In this document: positions 44,144-52,320 of the stretch, piece after piece
How the letters are laid out: every line of letters starts with the position of its first letter
Position numbering within the stretch: the stretch's first letter is position 1
Origin: JAPHTQ01 sp050295975
Lineage (GTDB): Bacteria > Pseudomonadota > Gammaproteobacteria > Thiohalomonadales > Thiohalomonadaceae
DNA length: 64,000 nucleotides
Direction of reading: 5' to 3'
NCBI GenBank assembly: GCA_050295975.1
Contig: JBNKQR010000005.1
Location: 12,494 to 76,493, forward strand
The notes under the pieces: model-generated
What the model saw: only the letters and a program-made list of their open reading frames with translations
What the model was told of the DNA's origin: nothing
Databases searched by the model: none
Translations under genes and position numbers: made by a program

Positions 44144-44821
44144 CTAGCAACATTCACACTCGAGGTGCTCGGTAATGCACTCCAGCTGTCGCCACGCCTC
44201 AGGCAACTCATAACCCTGTTCCCGTCGCTGCTCCAACAGGGCACGAGCGTGTTCATGGATCTCCCGTAACTGCTCTGCTTCAAATAGCCACAACACCGCT
44301 TCCAATTCATCCTCATCGGCCTGTAGCAGCGTGGGCACCAGCTCCTCCGGGGCAACCGGGGTATCGGGACGTATCAGGTCAGCGACCAGGGTATACTCCA
44401 GCAGGCAAAAGTGTTTTTGCCGTGCCATCTCTTCCGCCTCCAGCTCCATCCGTGCCTGAGGATCGTTGGCAACCGCCTGCCATACCGCATTCATCACAAT
44501 ATCGATCAGCTTGCGGATCGCCTGTTTGTGATTACCACAACTACCCTCAAATCCACTACAACGGGTGTAGAGCTGATCCAGCTTGCCGCGCAATGCCAGG
44601 ACTGTCTCACTAGGGGCATTTGCAGGCAGATCGATGGCCTGCTGAATCACCTCCTGCATCTCGCTCTGAAAGGTGTTTAATTCATGGCTGTCGCGCCTGC
44701 GTGCTTCCATGAACTCCTCTTCCCGGTACTCACGGGGTGGCACCGCAAAAAGAGCATTGCCGTCCTTACGACGCAGGTGTCGCTCGTGCATGCCGTAGAT
44801 GGAAACTGAATTGTTACTCAT
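44144..44821 (-). CDS. conserved hypothetical protein with C-terminal CECC
   Basis: I do not recognise this 225-residue family. It is soluble, acidic and mostly helical, with no signal peptide or membrane segment. It has paired cysteines at about residue 93-99 (CSGFEGSCGNHK) and a C-terminal ECECC tail, which could bind metal or form disulfides. An N-terminal YGMHERHLRRKDGNALFAVPP segment looks like a disordered docking region. It converges with rep and is single. A 340-base repeat-containing gap lies upstream. Confidence 0.65.
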   Translation of the reverse strand: MSNNSVSIYGMHERHLRRKDGNALFAVPPREYREEEFMEARRRDSHELNTFQSEMQEVIQQAIDLPANAPSETVLALRGKLDQLYTRCSGFEGSCGNHKQAIRKLIDIVMNAVWQAVANDPQARMELEAEEMARQKHFCLLEYTLVADLIRPDTPVAPEELVPTLLQADEDELEAVLWLFEAEQLREIHEHARALLEQRREQGYELPEAWRQLECITEHLECECC

Positions 44822-44957
44822 TCGTTGAAAGCTCTTATAAAGTCGCAGCGCGCTGCTCTAAGCGATATGGGGTCACCCTTGCTACTGTGCAAGCACCAGG
44901 CAGAATGTAATTACTCGTCATTTCCGTTTCCGGATCTATACGCTTCCCGAAAGCCGT

Positions 44958-45115
44958 GCGCCGCTCCTGCGCGTCCATGCGCTCGCGGCATACGCCGTGC
45001 AAGGACGCACCAGTGTCGCGATCACAGGGATGTGATTGAGCGACCCGTCCATCCATGGACATGCGCCGCTCCTGCGCGTCCATGCGCTCGCGGCATACCG
45101 TCCATCCATGGACAT
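44958..45115. repeat. 36-base direct repeats with CCATCCATGG palindromes
   Basis: An identical 36-base sequence starting GCGCCGCTCCTGCGCGTCCA occurs at 44958-44993 and again at 45063-45098. Each copy lies next to a CGTCCATCCATGGACAT palindrome, at 45046-45062 and 45099-45115. This fills most of the 341-base gap between the unknown gene at 44144 and the FliL-like gene. There is no coding signal. It looks like a small dispersed-repeat family rather than a CRISPR, since there are only two copies. Confidence 0.75.
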
Positions 45116-45142
45116 AAAAAAGGCCTCCATGGAGGCCTTTGG
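45114..45142 (-). terminator. terminator of the FliL-like gene
   Basis: A perfect 10-base stem AAAGGCCTCC / GGAGGCCTTT (45119-45140) with an AT centre. On the minus strand it is followed by T6. It lies 21 bases beyond the gene. Confidence 0.9.
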
Positions 45143-45162
45143 TTTTGGTTTTGATCCAGCGA

Positions 45163-45579
45163 CTACTGGATCACGAAATCGGTAAAGTAGACCGCATCCA
45201 GCCCCTTTTTCACCCCGGCCACCTTGGCCAACACACTCCGCAGATCCGCCAGGGCCTGTTTGCGTACCTCTTCACGCCCCATCACTTCGCGCATGGTCTC
45301 ACCGGTCTGATGAGATAGCAGCATAATCATGGCATCACGTAGCGGCGGCTGGTTGGCCTCAATGGCCGCGATCACCGCAGCGTCACGGCTCATCAGTTGT
45401 ACCGTGATCTGCATGAAGTGCATTCGTGCCCCCTCATTCAGGTTCACTACAAATGGAGGGTCCATGGCGTAGTAGATCGCCTTCGCTGCCCCCTCTTTAT
45501 CCGCCGCATTGGCCTGCCAGGACAGAGCCAGAAGAAGAATGGCGAAGAGCGAGTAGAAGCGTTTTTGCAGTGTCATCAT
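45163..45579 (-). CDS. FliL-like exported protein
   Basis: 138 residues. A cleavable-looking signal or anchor (residues 5-24, ending QANA) is followed by a FliL-type domain: YYAMDPPFVVNLNEGARMHFMQITVQLMS, then LRDAMIMLLSHQT and the C-terminal VYFTDFVIQ. FliL associates with the flagellar stator and resembles stomatin-like domains. No flagellar gene is nearby, so this may be one of the FliL paralogues outside flagellar loci. The start is ATG 45579 or 45576, after AAGGGAAA. It lies downstream of xerC. Confidence 0.78.
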   Translation of the reverse strand: MMTLQKRFYSLFAILLLALSWQANAADKEGAAKAIYYAMDPPFVVNLNEGARMHFMQITVQLMSRDAAVIAAIEANQPPLRDAMIMLLSHQTGETMREVMGREEVRKQALADLRSVLAKVAGVKKGLDAVYFTDFVIQ

Positions 45580-45635
45580 CGGTTTCCCTTTAGCTTTTAT
45601 GCGCTGCCAAGTTATAGGTAATGGGCCGCGATTTT

Positions 45636-46541
45636 TCAATCTTTGCGCTTGTGCGCGCGTGGATGGGCCTGATCATAGACCTTGGCCAGATGCTGGAAAT
45701 CAAGGTGAGTGTAAACCTGGGTGGTGGCGATATCCGCGTGGCCCAACAGCTCCTGTACCGCACGCAGATCACCGCTCGACTCTAGGATATGGCTGGCGAA
45801 GGAGTGGCGAAGCATGTGTGGATGAACCGAGGTAGTGAGCCCCTGCTTGATTGCCCACTGGCGCAGACGGGTCTGCACGCTACGGGGCGATAGACGTTTG
45901 CCACCCTTGCTGATGAACAGCGCCCGCTGCTCTGGGGCAGCAAAACGGCCACGCTCTTTGAGCCATGCGCTGAGCGCCTCTAGCGCCATCCGTCCAACCG
46001 GTACAACGCGGGTCTTCTCTCCCTTACCGGTAACCCGAACCGTCGCGTCGCTGCGGTCGATGCTATCCAGATCCAGTGAGATCAATTCAGCCAGACGCAA
46101 GCCGGAAGAGTAGAACAGTTCGAGGATTGCCCTGTCACGTAACGCCAATGGCGAATCGTCGTGGATCGCCAACAGGCGGCCGGTCTGATCCACATCCAAC
46201 GCGCGAGGCAGGCGCTTCTCCACCTTGGGCGCTGGGACGCCAACCCCAGGATTACCGCCCACCACCTTTTCGCGTAACAGGAAATTATAAAAACTGCGCA
46301 GCGCCGATAGCTCTCGTTGCAGGGTACGTCCACCGGCACCCTTGCGATGACGCCAGGCGACAAAACCACGCACGCCGTGACTATCCAGGGCCTGCCACTC
46401 TTCAATCGCCATCGAGTCGCAGTACTCCTGCAGACGGGAGAGATCGCGATGGTAACTCTCAAGGGTGTGCGACGAGAGACGCCGCTCGTGCTGCAGATGC
46501 TGCAGGAATCGCTCCGGCCACTGTAGCGCCTGCGGCGTCAT
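45636..46541 (-). CDS. xerC: site-specific tyrosine recombinase
   Basis: A 301-residue tyrosine recombinase that resolves chromosome dimers at dif together with XerD. It has an N-terminal SAM-like core-binding domain (residues 10-95). The catalytic Arg is in FYSSGLRLAEL, followed by the HPHMLRHSFASH box, LLGHADIATTQVYTH and the nucleophile Tyr near 278. Genomic context dapF-DUF484-xerC identifies it as XerC. Its ATG is one base beyond the stop of the DUF484 gene. Confidence 0.96.
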   Translation of the reverse strand: MTPQALQWPERFLQHLQHERRLSSHTLESYHRDLSRLQEYCDSMAIEEWQALDSHGVRGFVAWRHRKGAGGRTLQRELSALRSFYNFLLREKVVGGNPGVGVPAPKVEKRLPRALDVDQTGRLLAIHDDSPLALRDRAILELFYSSGLRLAELISLDLDSIDRSDATVRVTGKGEKTRVVPVGRMALEALSAWLKERGRFAAPEQRALFISKGGKRLSPRSVQTRLRQWAIKQGLTTSVHPHMLRHSFASHILESSGDLRAVQELLGHADIATTQVYTHLDFQHLAKVYDQAHPRAHKRKD

Positions 46542-46542
46542 C

Positions 46543-47238
46543 TTACCGATCCAGGTGGGCGCTGAAGATACGGTTCATCACTGCACCGAGATGGCCAACG
46601 AAAACGGTTCCCATATCGGGATGGTAGCGTTTGGAATCGATGCTGCCGATCCCCAGCAGACCAATGCAGCCACTACGCTCATCGGCACAAAGTGGCACCA
46701 CTACCGCCGAGGCGATCTCATCGGCCTTGTCACCGAACAGCAGCTGTTTCTGTTCGTCGTTGAAATGGCCGCAGGCGGGACGGCGTGATTCAATAATTCG
46801 TTGGAATGAGCGCACGCCTTTATCATCCCCGGAAACACTCTCGCCACGCTCAGGACAATCAAACAGCACCAACTCCACCGCATCGGCGTGGAAGTCTGCT
46901 TGTAGCGAGTCCCGGATGTAGGTGATGGCCTGATCCAGACTTTCGCTATCAATGAGATTAAGCACCAGCACCTGAAAACGCTGCAGCAACTGTTCATTGG
47001 CATTCGCCGCAACGGTCAGCTGTTGCAGCTGTTGCTTGAGGTCATGTTTCTGTTCCCGAATCAGCCCAACCTGGCGCTCGATCAACGATACCGCCTTACC
47101 GGTATCCGGGTGTGGGATGGTTAGCTCCTGCAGTACCTGCTCGTGCCGGACGAAGAAATCGGGATGCTGGAGCAGATACTCAGCCACCTCCTGTTCACTG
47201 ATCGCCGCACTCTCTTCTCTGCCGCTCTGCTCTGTCAT
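46543..47238 (-). CDS. DUF484/GAF-like protein
   Basis: A 231-residue protein with an N-terminal helix VAEYLLQHPDFFVRHEQVLQELTIPHP (the DUF484 signature). A coiled coil (LIREQKHDLKQQLQQL) follows, then a GAF-like domain from about residue 90 (AVVVPLCADERSGCIGLLGIGS). The ligand is unknown. It lies between dapF and xerC in many Gammaproteobacteria and overlaps the dapF stop by four bases, so it belongs to that operon. Confidence 0.88.
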   Translation of the reverse strand: MTEQSGREESAAISEQEVAEYLLQHPDFFVRHEQVLQELTIPHPDTGKAVSLIERQVGLIREQKHDLKQQLQQLTVAANANEQLLQRFQVLVLNLIDSESLDQAITYIRDSLQADFHADAVELVLFDCPERGESVSGDDKGVRSFQRIIESRRPACGHFNDEQKQLLFGDKADEIASAVVVPLCADERSGCIGLLGIGSIDSKRYHPDMGTVFVGHLGAVMNRIFSAHLDR

Positions 47239-48065
47239 AACGCTATTTCCCCTTCAAAAACCGTTGCCGCCGGACCGATCATCCACAGCGGTTCCCCCTC
47301 TCCAGCCCAACGGACGGTTAGGTCACCGCCACGCAGGCTGACTGTAACCTCATCGTCGAGCAGACCCCAACTTCTTGCTACCGCCACCGCCGCACAGGCA
47401 CCCGTACCGCAGGCCAGGGTCTCCCCTGAACCGCGCTCATAGACCCGCACCCGGATATGGTTCCGATCGACCACCTGCAAAAAACCAGCATTGACCCGCT
47501 CCGGAAACATATTGTGCGATTCGAGCAACGGCCCTAATCGTTCCACCGCTGCGGTCTCGACATTCTCCACAGGCACAACCAGATGAGGGTTACCCATGGA
47601 GACCGCACCGATCTCCAGGCACTCATCGTTCACCAACAGTTCGTATCGCTCCTGCCGCTTCGTCGCGGCAAAGGGTAACGCTTGCGGTTCAAAATTGGGT
47701 ACACCCATATCGACCCGCACCAGACCATCGGCCTCAATGGTCAGGGTGATCACCCCGGAGGCGGTCTCCACCACAATACTCTCTTTGTCGCTCAGTCCCT
47801 TGTCGCGGACAAAGCGGGCAAAGCAGCGTGCACCGTTGCCACACTGCTGCACCTCGCTGCCATCGGCGTTGAAGATGCGGTAGCGAAAGTCGACACCGGG
47901 CTGTTGCGCCGTTTCGACCAGCAATAGCTGGTCGCAACCGACACCGAAGTGGCGATCGGCAATCTGGCGTATCTGTTGGGTAGAGAGGGAAACCGGCTGG
48001 GTGATGGCGTCAAACACCACGAAATCGTTACCCAGGCCGTGCATTTTGGTGAAATTCAATGGCAT
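47235..48065 (-). CDS. dapF: diaminopimelate epimerase
   Basis: A 276-residue enzyme converting LL- to meso-diaminopimelate for lysine and peptidoglycan. The two catalytic cysteines are in QQCGNGARCFARF near residue 75 and ETLACGTGACA near 221. The N-terminus MHGLGNDFVV is typical. It heads the dapF-DUF484-xerC operon. lysA is about 46 kb away in this window rather than adjacent. Confidence 0.97.
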   Translation of the reverse strand: MPLNFTKMHGLGNDFVVFDAITQPVSLSTQQIRQIADRHFGVGCDQLLLVETAQQPGVDFRYRIFNADGSEVQQCGNGARCFARFVRDKGLSDKESIVVETASGVITLTIEADGLVRVDMGVPNFEPQALPFAATKRQERYELLVNDECLEIGAVSMGNPHLVVPVENVETAAVERLGPLLESHNMFPERVNAGFLQVVDRNHIRVRVYERGSGETLACGTGACAAVAVARSWGLLDDEVTVSLRGGDLTVRWAGEGEPLWMIGPAATVFEGEIAL

Positions 48066-48127
48066 GTCAGTAGCTTACAGTGAACCCCATGGCTTGAAAA
48101 GCACCGTGGAGACGAATCGACAAAACA

Positions 48128-48153
48128 AAAAAAAGGCCCCTTGCGGGGCCTTT
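48128..48153 (-). terminator. terminator of the small exported protein gene
   Basis: A 9-base stem AAAGGCCCC / GGGGCCTTT (48132-48153). On the minus strand it is followed by a long T-run (A8 on the plus strand at 48127-48134). Confidence 0.9.
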
Positions 48154-48174
48154 CATTATGCAGTGTGCGGAGGG

Positions 48175-48357
48175 TTACTCAGCGCTCATCACGGCGTCGA
48201 CACACTCTTTGATGTAATCGGCCATCTCATCAGCACTCACACCGTCATCGGCAGCCTGCACCTTACACTCTTCCTCGGCTTCCGCTTTGGTCATGGCCTG
48301 GACAGATGCACTACCAAAAGCAACTGCGGCAAGGAGGATATACATAATCTTTTTCAT
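48175..48357 (-). CDS. small exported acidic protein
   Basis: A 60-residue protein with a clean signal peptide (MKKIMYILLAAVAFGSASVQA). The mature part of about 39 residues is acidic and has two cysteines (EEECKVQAADDG and IKECVDAV) that probably form a disulfide between two helices. Its own terminator and a GGGAAC upstream element suggest it is a real gene. The function is unknown. Similar short periplasmic proteins with two cysteines are common in Gammaproteobacteria. Confidence 0.72.
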   Translation of the reverse strand: MKKIMYILLAAVAFGSASVQAMTKAEAEEECKVQAADDGVSADEMADYIKECVDAVMSAE

Positions 48358-48490
48358 CGCGATAGTTCCCTACGTGGTTATCAAGTTGTACCTGTCACCG
48401 GTGATCAGGCTCACATAGTTGTATTACCTGCATTGTTCCTTGACCAACGAAATGTCATTATCGTCACCACAACAATCATGAATCGTCGAC

Positions 48491-49333
48491 ATGGATATCT
48501 CGTTTCTTAGAACCTTTCTCGAAGTCAGTCGGCGGCGCCACTTTGGCAAGGCAGCGGATGCCCTTTGCCTGACCCAGTCGGCGGTCAGTGCGCGCATTAA
48601 ATTATTAGAGAGCTCGCTAGGCGTAAGCCTGTTCACCCGTGACCGCAACAACATCCAGCTCACACCCGCCGGACAACGTTTACAAAAGCATGCTCGTACC
48701 ATCGTCGATGGCTGGGAGCAGGCACGCCAGAGCATCGCACTGGACGAGGAGTTCAGCCACAGCCTGGTAGTGGGGGCTCTGGGGGATGTCTGGTCGATGC
48801 AATTACTCGAGTGGTCAGTAAACCTGCGCAGGAACCAACCCGATATTGCCCTGCAGCTTGAGAGCTATAGCGCGGATACACTGCTGCAACGACTGGAGAG
48901 TGGACTGATCGATCTCGCTCTCCTCTTCGATCCACCCCAGGCACCAGGTTTTGTGATCCGCGAAGCGGCTACTCACTCACTCCTCCTGGTCAGCACAACT
49001 GCTGCCCAATCCTGTGAGGAGGCGCTACGCCAGAACCATGTGATGATCGACTGGGGTAGCTCATTTGCCCTGGCACTGGCAAACCAATTACCCAATACCC
49101 CAGCACCGTCAATACGTACCAATCAGGGACGGTTGGCACTGGAGTTGATAACCCGACAGGGTGGCAGCGCCTGGCTACCCATGGCGATGATCCAGAATGA
49201 ACTGGATACGGGAAGACTCCATCAAGTTGAGGATGCGCCAAGGATGGAACGCATTGTCTATGCCGTCTATCGCCCGGACACTCTGCGTGAAGAGACGATT
49301 CGTCTGGCCCTGAACCAGCCCTGGCAAGATTAG
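48491..49333 (+). CDS. HdfR-like LysR family regulator
   Basis: A 280-residue LysR-type transcription factor. The N-terminal winged helix-turn-helix starts MDISFLRTFLEVSRRRHFGKAADALCLTQSAVSARI. With LFTRDRNNIQLTPAG it is very close in pattern to E. coli HdfR. A periplasmic-binding-like effector domain follows from residue 90. HdfR represses flhDC in E. coli, but no flagellar genes are present here and the target is unknown. It converges with oxyR, whose stop is 12 bases away. Confidence 0.85.
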   Translation: MDISFLRTFLEVSRRRHFGKAADALCLTQSAVSARIKLLESSLGVSLFTRDRNNIQLTPAGQRLQKHARTIVDGWEQARQSIALDEEFSHSLVVGALGDVWSMQLLEWSVNLRRNQPDIALQLESYSADTLLQRLESGLIDLALLFDPPQAPGFVIREAATHSLLLVSTTAAQSCEEALRQNHVMIDWGSSFALALANQLPNTPAPSIRTNQGRLALELITRQGGSAWLPMAMIQNELDTGRLHQVEDAPRMERIVYAVYRPDTLREETIRLALNQPWQD

Positions 49334-49345
49334 AGACGAGAAGTT

Positions 49346-50254
49346 TCAGCTGTTCGGCACCACCGAACATATGGTCTGAGCCAATGCCCTGAAGGTTGCC
49401 TCTCGATAACTCCCACGCCGCCATAACATCCCAATCCGGCGGCTGGGTTGCGGCGCGGTAAAGGGACGGTATTGCACCGCATCCGATTTGTTGCGCTTAG
49501 AAGGCAGCGCCAGCTGAGGGATCAAAGTGATCCCCATACCCTCACCGACCATATGACGTAGGGTCTCCAGGCTGGTGGCGTGAAAACCATCATATTCACC
49601 CGCCCCGGCACTGAGACAGACATCCAGCGCATGCTCACGCAGGCAGTGCCCCTCCTCCAGCAACATCAGATCCCGTTTATCAATATCCGCCAATCTGACC
49701 TCCTGAGCTTTTGCAAGCGCGTCACCTTTGGGCAACGCCAGCCAGAATGGCTCCTGAAACAGATCTTCACCGGCAAACTCTTCGCTTCCTGCCACTGGCA
49801 ACGCCAGGATCAACAGGTCCAGTTCCGCCCGACGCAGCCGTTCCAGCAACACCGCCGTTTGTTGTTCATGCAACCAGAGTTTGAGTTCGGGAAAATCCTT
49901 CTTCAGGGTCGGCATGATCAGTGGCAGCAGATAGGGTGCCACCGTTGGGATCAGCCCCAGTTGCAGTTCACCTGCCATAGGATCGTGAAAAGTGGTGGCG
50001 ATCTGTGTCAGCGCCTGCGCCTCGGCCAATGCCCGCCGTGCCTGCTCCACCACCGCACGTCCCACATCGGTCATCACCACCTGACGGGTGGTACGCTCGA
50101 TCAGCTGTACCCCGAGGCGCTCCTCCAGCTTCTTCAGCTGACCGCTAAGGGTCGGCTGACTGACGAAGCAGCGCTCAGCGGCACGACGGAAACTGCGCTC
50201 ATCATCCAGCGCCACCAGGTATTCCAGATCCCGCAGGTTTAGATTGATCCCCAT
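49346..50254 (-). CDS. oxyR: peroxide-sensing LysR regulator
   Basis: A 302-residue LysR-type activator. The DNA-binding domain starts NLRDLEYLVALDDERSFRRAAE. The redox pair is Cys204 and Cys213 in EEGHCLREHALDVC, with the nine-residue separation of E. coli Cys199/Cys208, and is followed by TSLETLRHMVGEGMGITLIP. Oxidation by hydrogen peroxide forms the disulfide and activates target genes. It is divergent from the peroxiredoxin-glutaredoxin fusion, with an OxyR-type site between them. A start one codon earlier (50257) is possible. Confidence 0.94.
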   Translation of the reverse strand: MGINLNLRDLEYLVALDDERSFRRAAERCFVSQPTLSGQLKKLEERLGVQLIERTTRQVVMTDVGRAVVEQARRALAEAQALTQIATTFHDPMAGELQLGLIPTVAPYLLPLIMPTLKKDFPELKLWLHEQQTAVLLERLRRAELDLLILALPVAGSEEFAGEDLFQEPFWLALPKGDALAKAQEVRLADIDKRDLMLLEEGHCLREHALDVCLSAGAGEYDGFHATSLETLRHMVGEGMGITLIPQLALPSKRNKSDAVQYRPFTAPQPSRRIGMLWRRGSYREATFRALAQTICSVVPNS

Positions 50255-50272
50255 CAAGGCCCCTATTAATTA

Positions 50273-50309
50273 ATCGTCGTATCCTATCAATATAATCGAA
50301 ATAAACGAT
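50273..50309. promoter_or_regulatory. OxyR-type four-tetrad operator
   Basis: Four tetranucleotides recur at exact 11-base intervals: ATCG (50273-50276), CTAT (50284-50287), ATCG (50295-50298) and CGAT (50306-50309). This is the ATAG-N7-CTAT-N7-ATAG-N7-CTAT layout contacted by an OxyR tetramer. It lies in the gap between oxyR and the Prx-Grx gene, so it could both autoregulate oxyR and activate the peroxidase. Confidence 0.75.
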
Positions 50310-50395
50310 TTCATCTATCTGCTACAGTCCCCCATACTGCATGCGTGTTCAGACGGCAGATGGCCGGACGATTCAAACTCAACAGGAGAAATTCA

Positions 50396-51120
<725 letters not shown>

Positions 51121-51124
<4 letters not shown>

Positions 51125-51537
51125 TCGATCAGCTGCAGGTAATCCCGGTAGATACAGCGGTCCATGATGACGGTGATCCCCGCGGCCACAGCCTTCTCGG
51201 CCGCGGGTTCATTAATCACACCGTCCTGTAACCAGATCGCTTTAATGCCCAGTTCGATACAGGCATCTACAATTGGGCCGACATGCTCCGAGGCACGGAA
51301 CACATCGACCAGATCAGGTAGCTCCGGAAGGGCATACAGATCCGGGTAGACCGTTTCACCGAGCAGCTCATCGATGGCGGGACGCACCGGGATGATGCGG
51401 TAACCAAACCCCTGTAATGCCGCCGCAACACCATGGCTGGGACGCGAGGGTTTTGGTGAAAGGCCAACTACAGCAATGGTATGAATTGATCGCAATAGTT
51501 CGCGGATACCCTCCGCATCGGGATTGGTGAAGGACAT
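51121..51537 (-). CDS. CoA-binding domain protein (YccU-like)
   Basis: A 138-residue Rossmann-fold protein of the CoA_binding_2 family. It has the N-terminal glycine-rich VVGLSPKPSRPSHGVA loop, then IPVRPAIDELLGETVYPDL and IWLQDGVINEPAAEKA. It resembles the nucleotide-binding subdomain of succinyl-CoA synthetase alone, so an acyl-CoA-dependent role is possible but unproved. Its last codons overlap the end of the Prx-Grx gene by four bases on the opposite strand. Confidence 0.88.
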
Positions 51538-51688
51538 GGCAAGGTTCCGTTTTGGATTTGCACCAGCATATCGGCTTTATCGTAGTAGTGAAACATCAAT
51601 TGGAACTGGAAATATCCACCATTCACACCAATAGTTAACATGTCAGAGCAGCTATCTACTCTGACCAGGAAATCTTAAGGAGTAAGTC

Positions 51689-52108
51689 ATGCCTGTTTCA
51701 AGAGAACACCTTATTGCTGAACTGAACAAGGATCTAGAGTGGGAATACGCCGCTGCAATCCAGTATGTACAACACGCATCAATGATCACGGGCCCGCAGT
51801 ATGAGGGCATAAAAAAAGAACTTCTGATCCATGCCAATGAAGAGATGGCGCATGCGGTGACCGTCTCCGAGCAGATCACCTTCCTTGGCGGAGTACCCAG
51901 CATTGAAGTGGAAAAACGCGACATCGCTGAAGATGCCAAAACTATGCTGATCCAGGACCTGGCTGGTGAAGATAATGCCATTACCCGCTATAAGGAGCGC
52001 ATTCGTCAGGCGGAAGAACTTCAGGAATACGGCCTGCGCCGAGTCATTGAAGACATCCTGATCCAGGAAGAAGAGCACAAGCGCGATCTACAGGATGCGC
52101 TGGGTTAA
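51689..52108 (+). CDS. ferritin-like (bacterioferritin/Dps-type) protein
   Basis: A 139-residue four-helix bundle. Candidate di-iron ligands are Glu in DLEWEYAAAIQY (helix 1), E-x2-H in NEEMAHAV (helix 2), Glu in AGEDNAITRYKERI (helix 3) and E-x2-H in EEEHKRDL (helix 4). It could store iron or act as a ferroxidase. The start follows AAGGAGT. A 7-base inverted repeat, GTCAGAG / CTCTGAC (51642-51665), lies just upstream and could be an operator or a leader hairpin. A strong terminator follows the gene. Confidence 0.85.
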   Translation: MPVSREHLIAELNKDLEWEYAAAIQYVQHASMITGPQYEGIKKELLIHANEEMAHAVTVSEQITFLGGVPSIEVEKRDIAEDAKTMLIQDLAGEDNAITRYKERIRQAEELQEYGLRRVIEDILIQEEEHKRDLQDALG

Positions 52109-52138
52109 TTTATTTCTACAACGGCCTACATAACCAGC

Positions 52139-52176
52139 GAGGTAATCCCATAGTGGGATTACCTCGTAATTTTTTG
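52139..52176 (+). terminator. terminator of the ferritin-like gene
   Basis: A perfect stem GAGGTAATCCCA / TGGGATTACCTC (52139-52165) around a 3-base centre is followed by a run of six T from 52171. Confidence 0.9.
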
Positions 52177-52320
52177 TTTGTAGCACACCTACCACAGCAA
52201 ACTCCATTAGGCATATTCCATCAGATCGCCGCTACCGCTATAGTCATCCAACTACACAATCGCGGAACCATATATGTTTACTGTTCAACACGTGCCACTA
52301 ACCACTCTGTGCACTCTGAA

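Noticed and set aside
44958..45115. possible CRISPR array
   Set aside because: Only two copies exist, the spacing includes shared palindromes rather than unique spacers, and no cas gene is in the window.
52153..52320. 56-residue extension of the Omp85-like protein
   Set aside because: It starts inside the terminator hairpin of the ferritin-like gene and would bury the signal peptide that begins at 52321.
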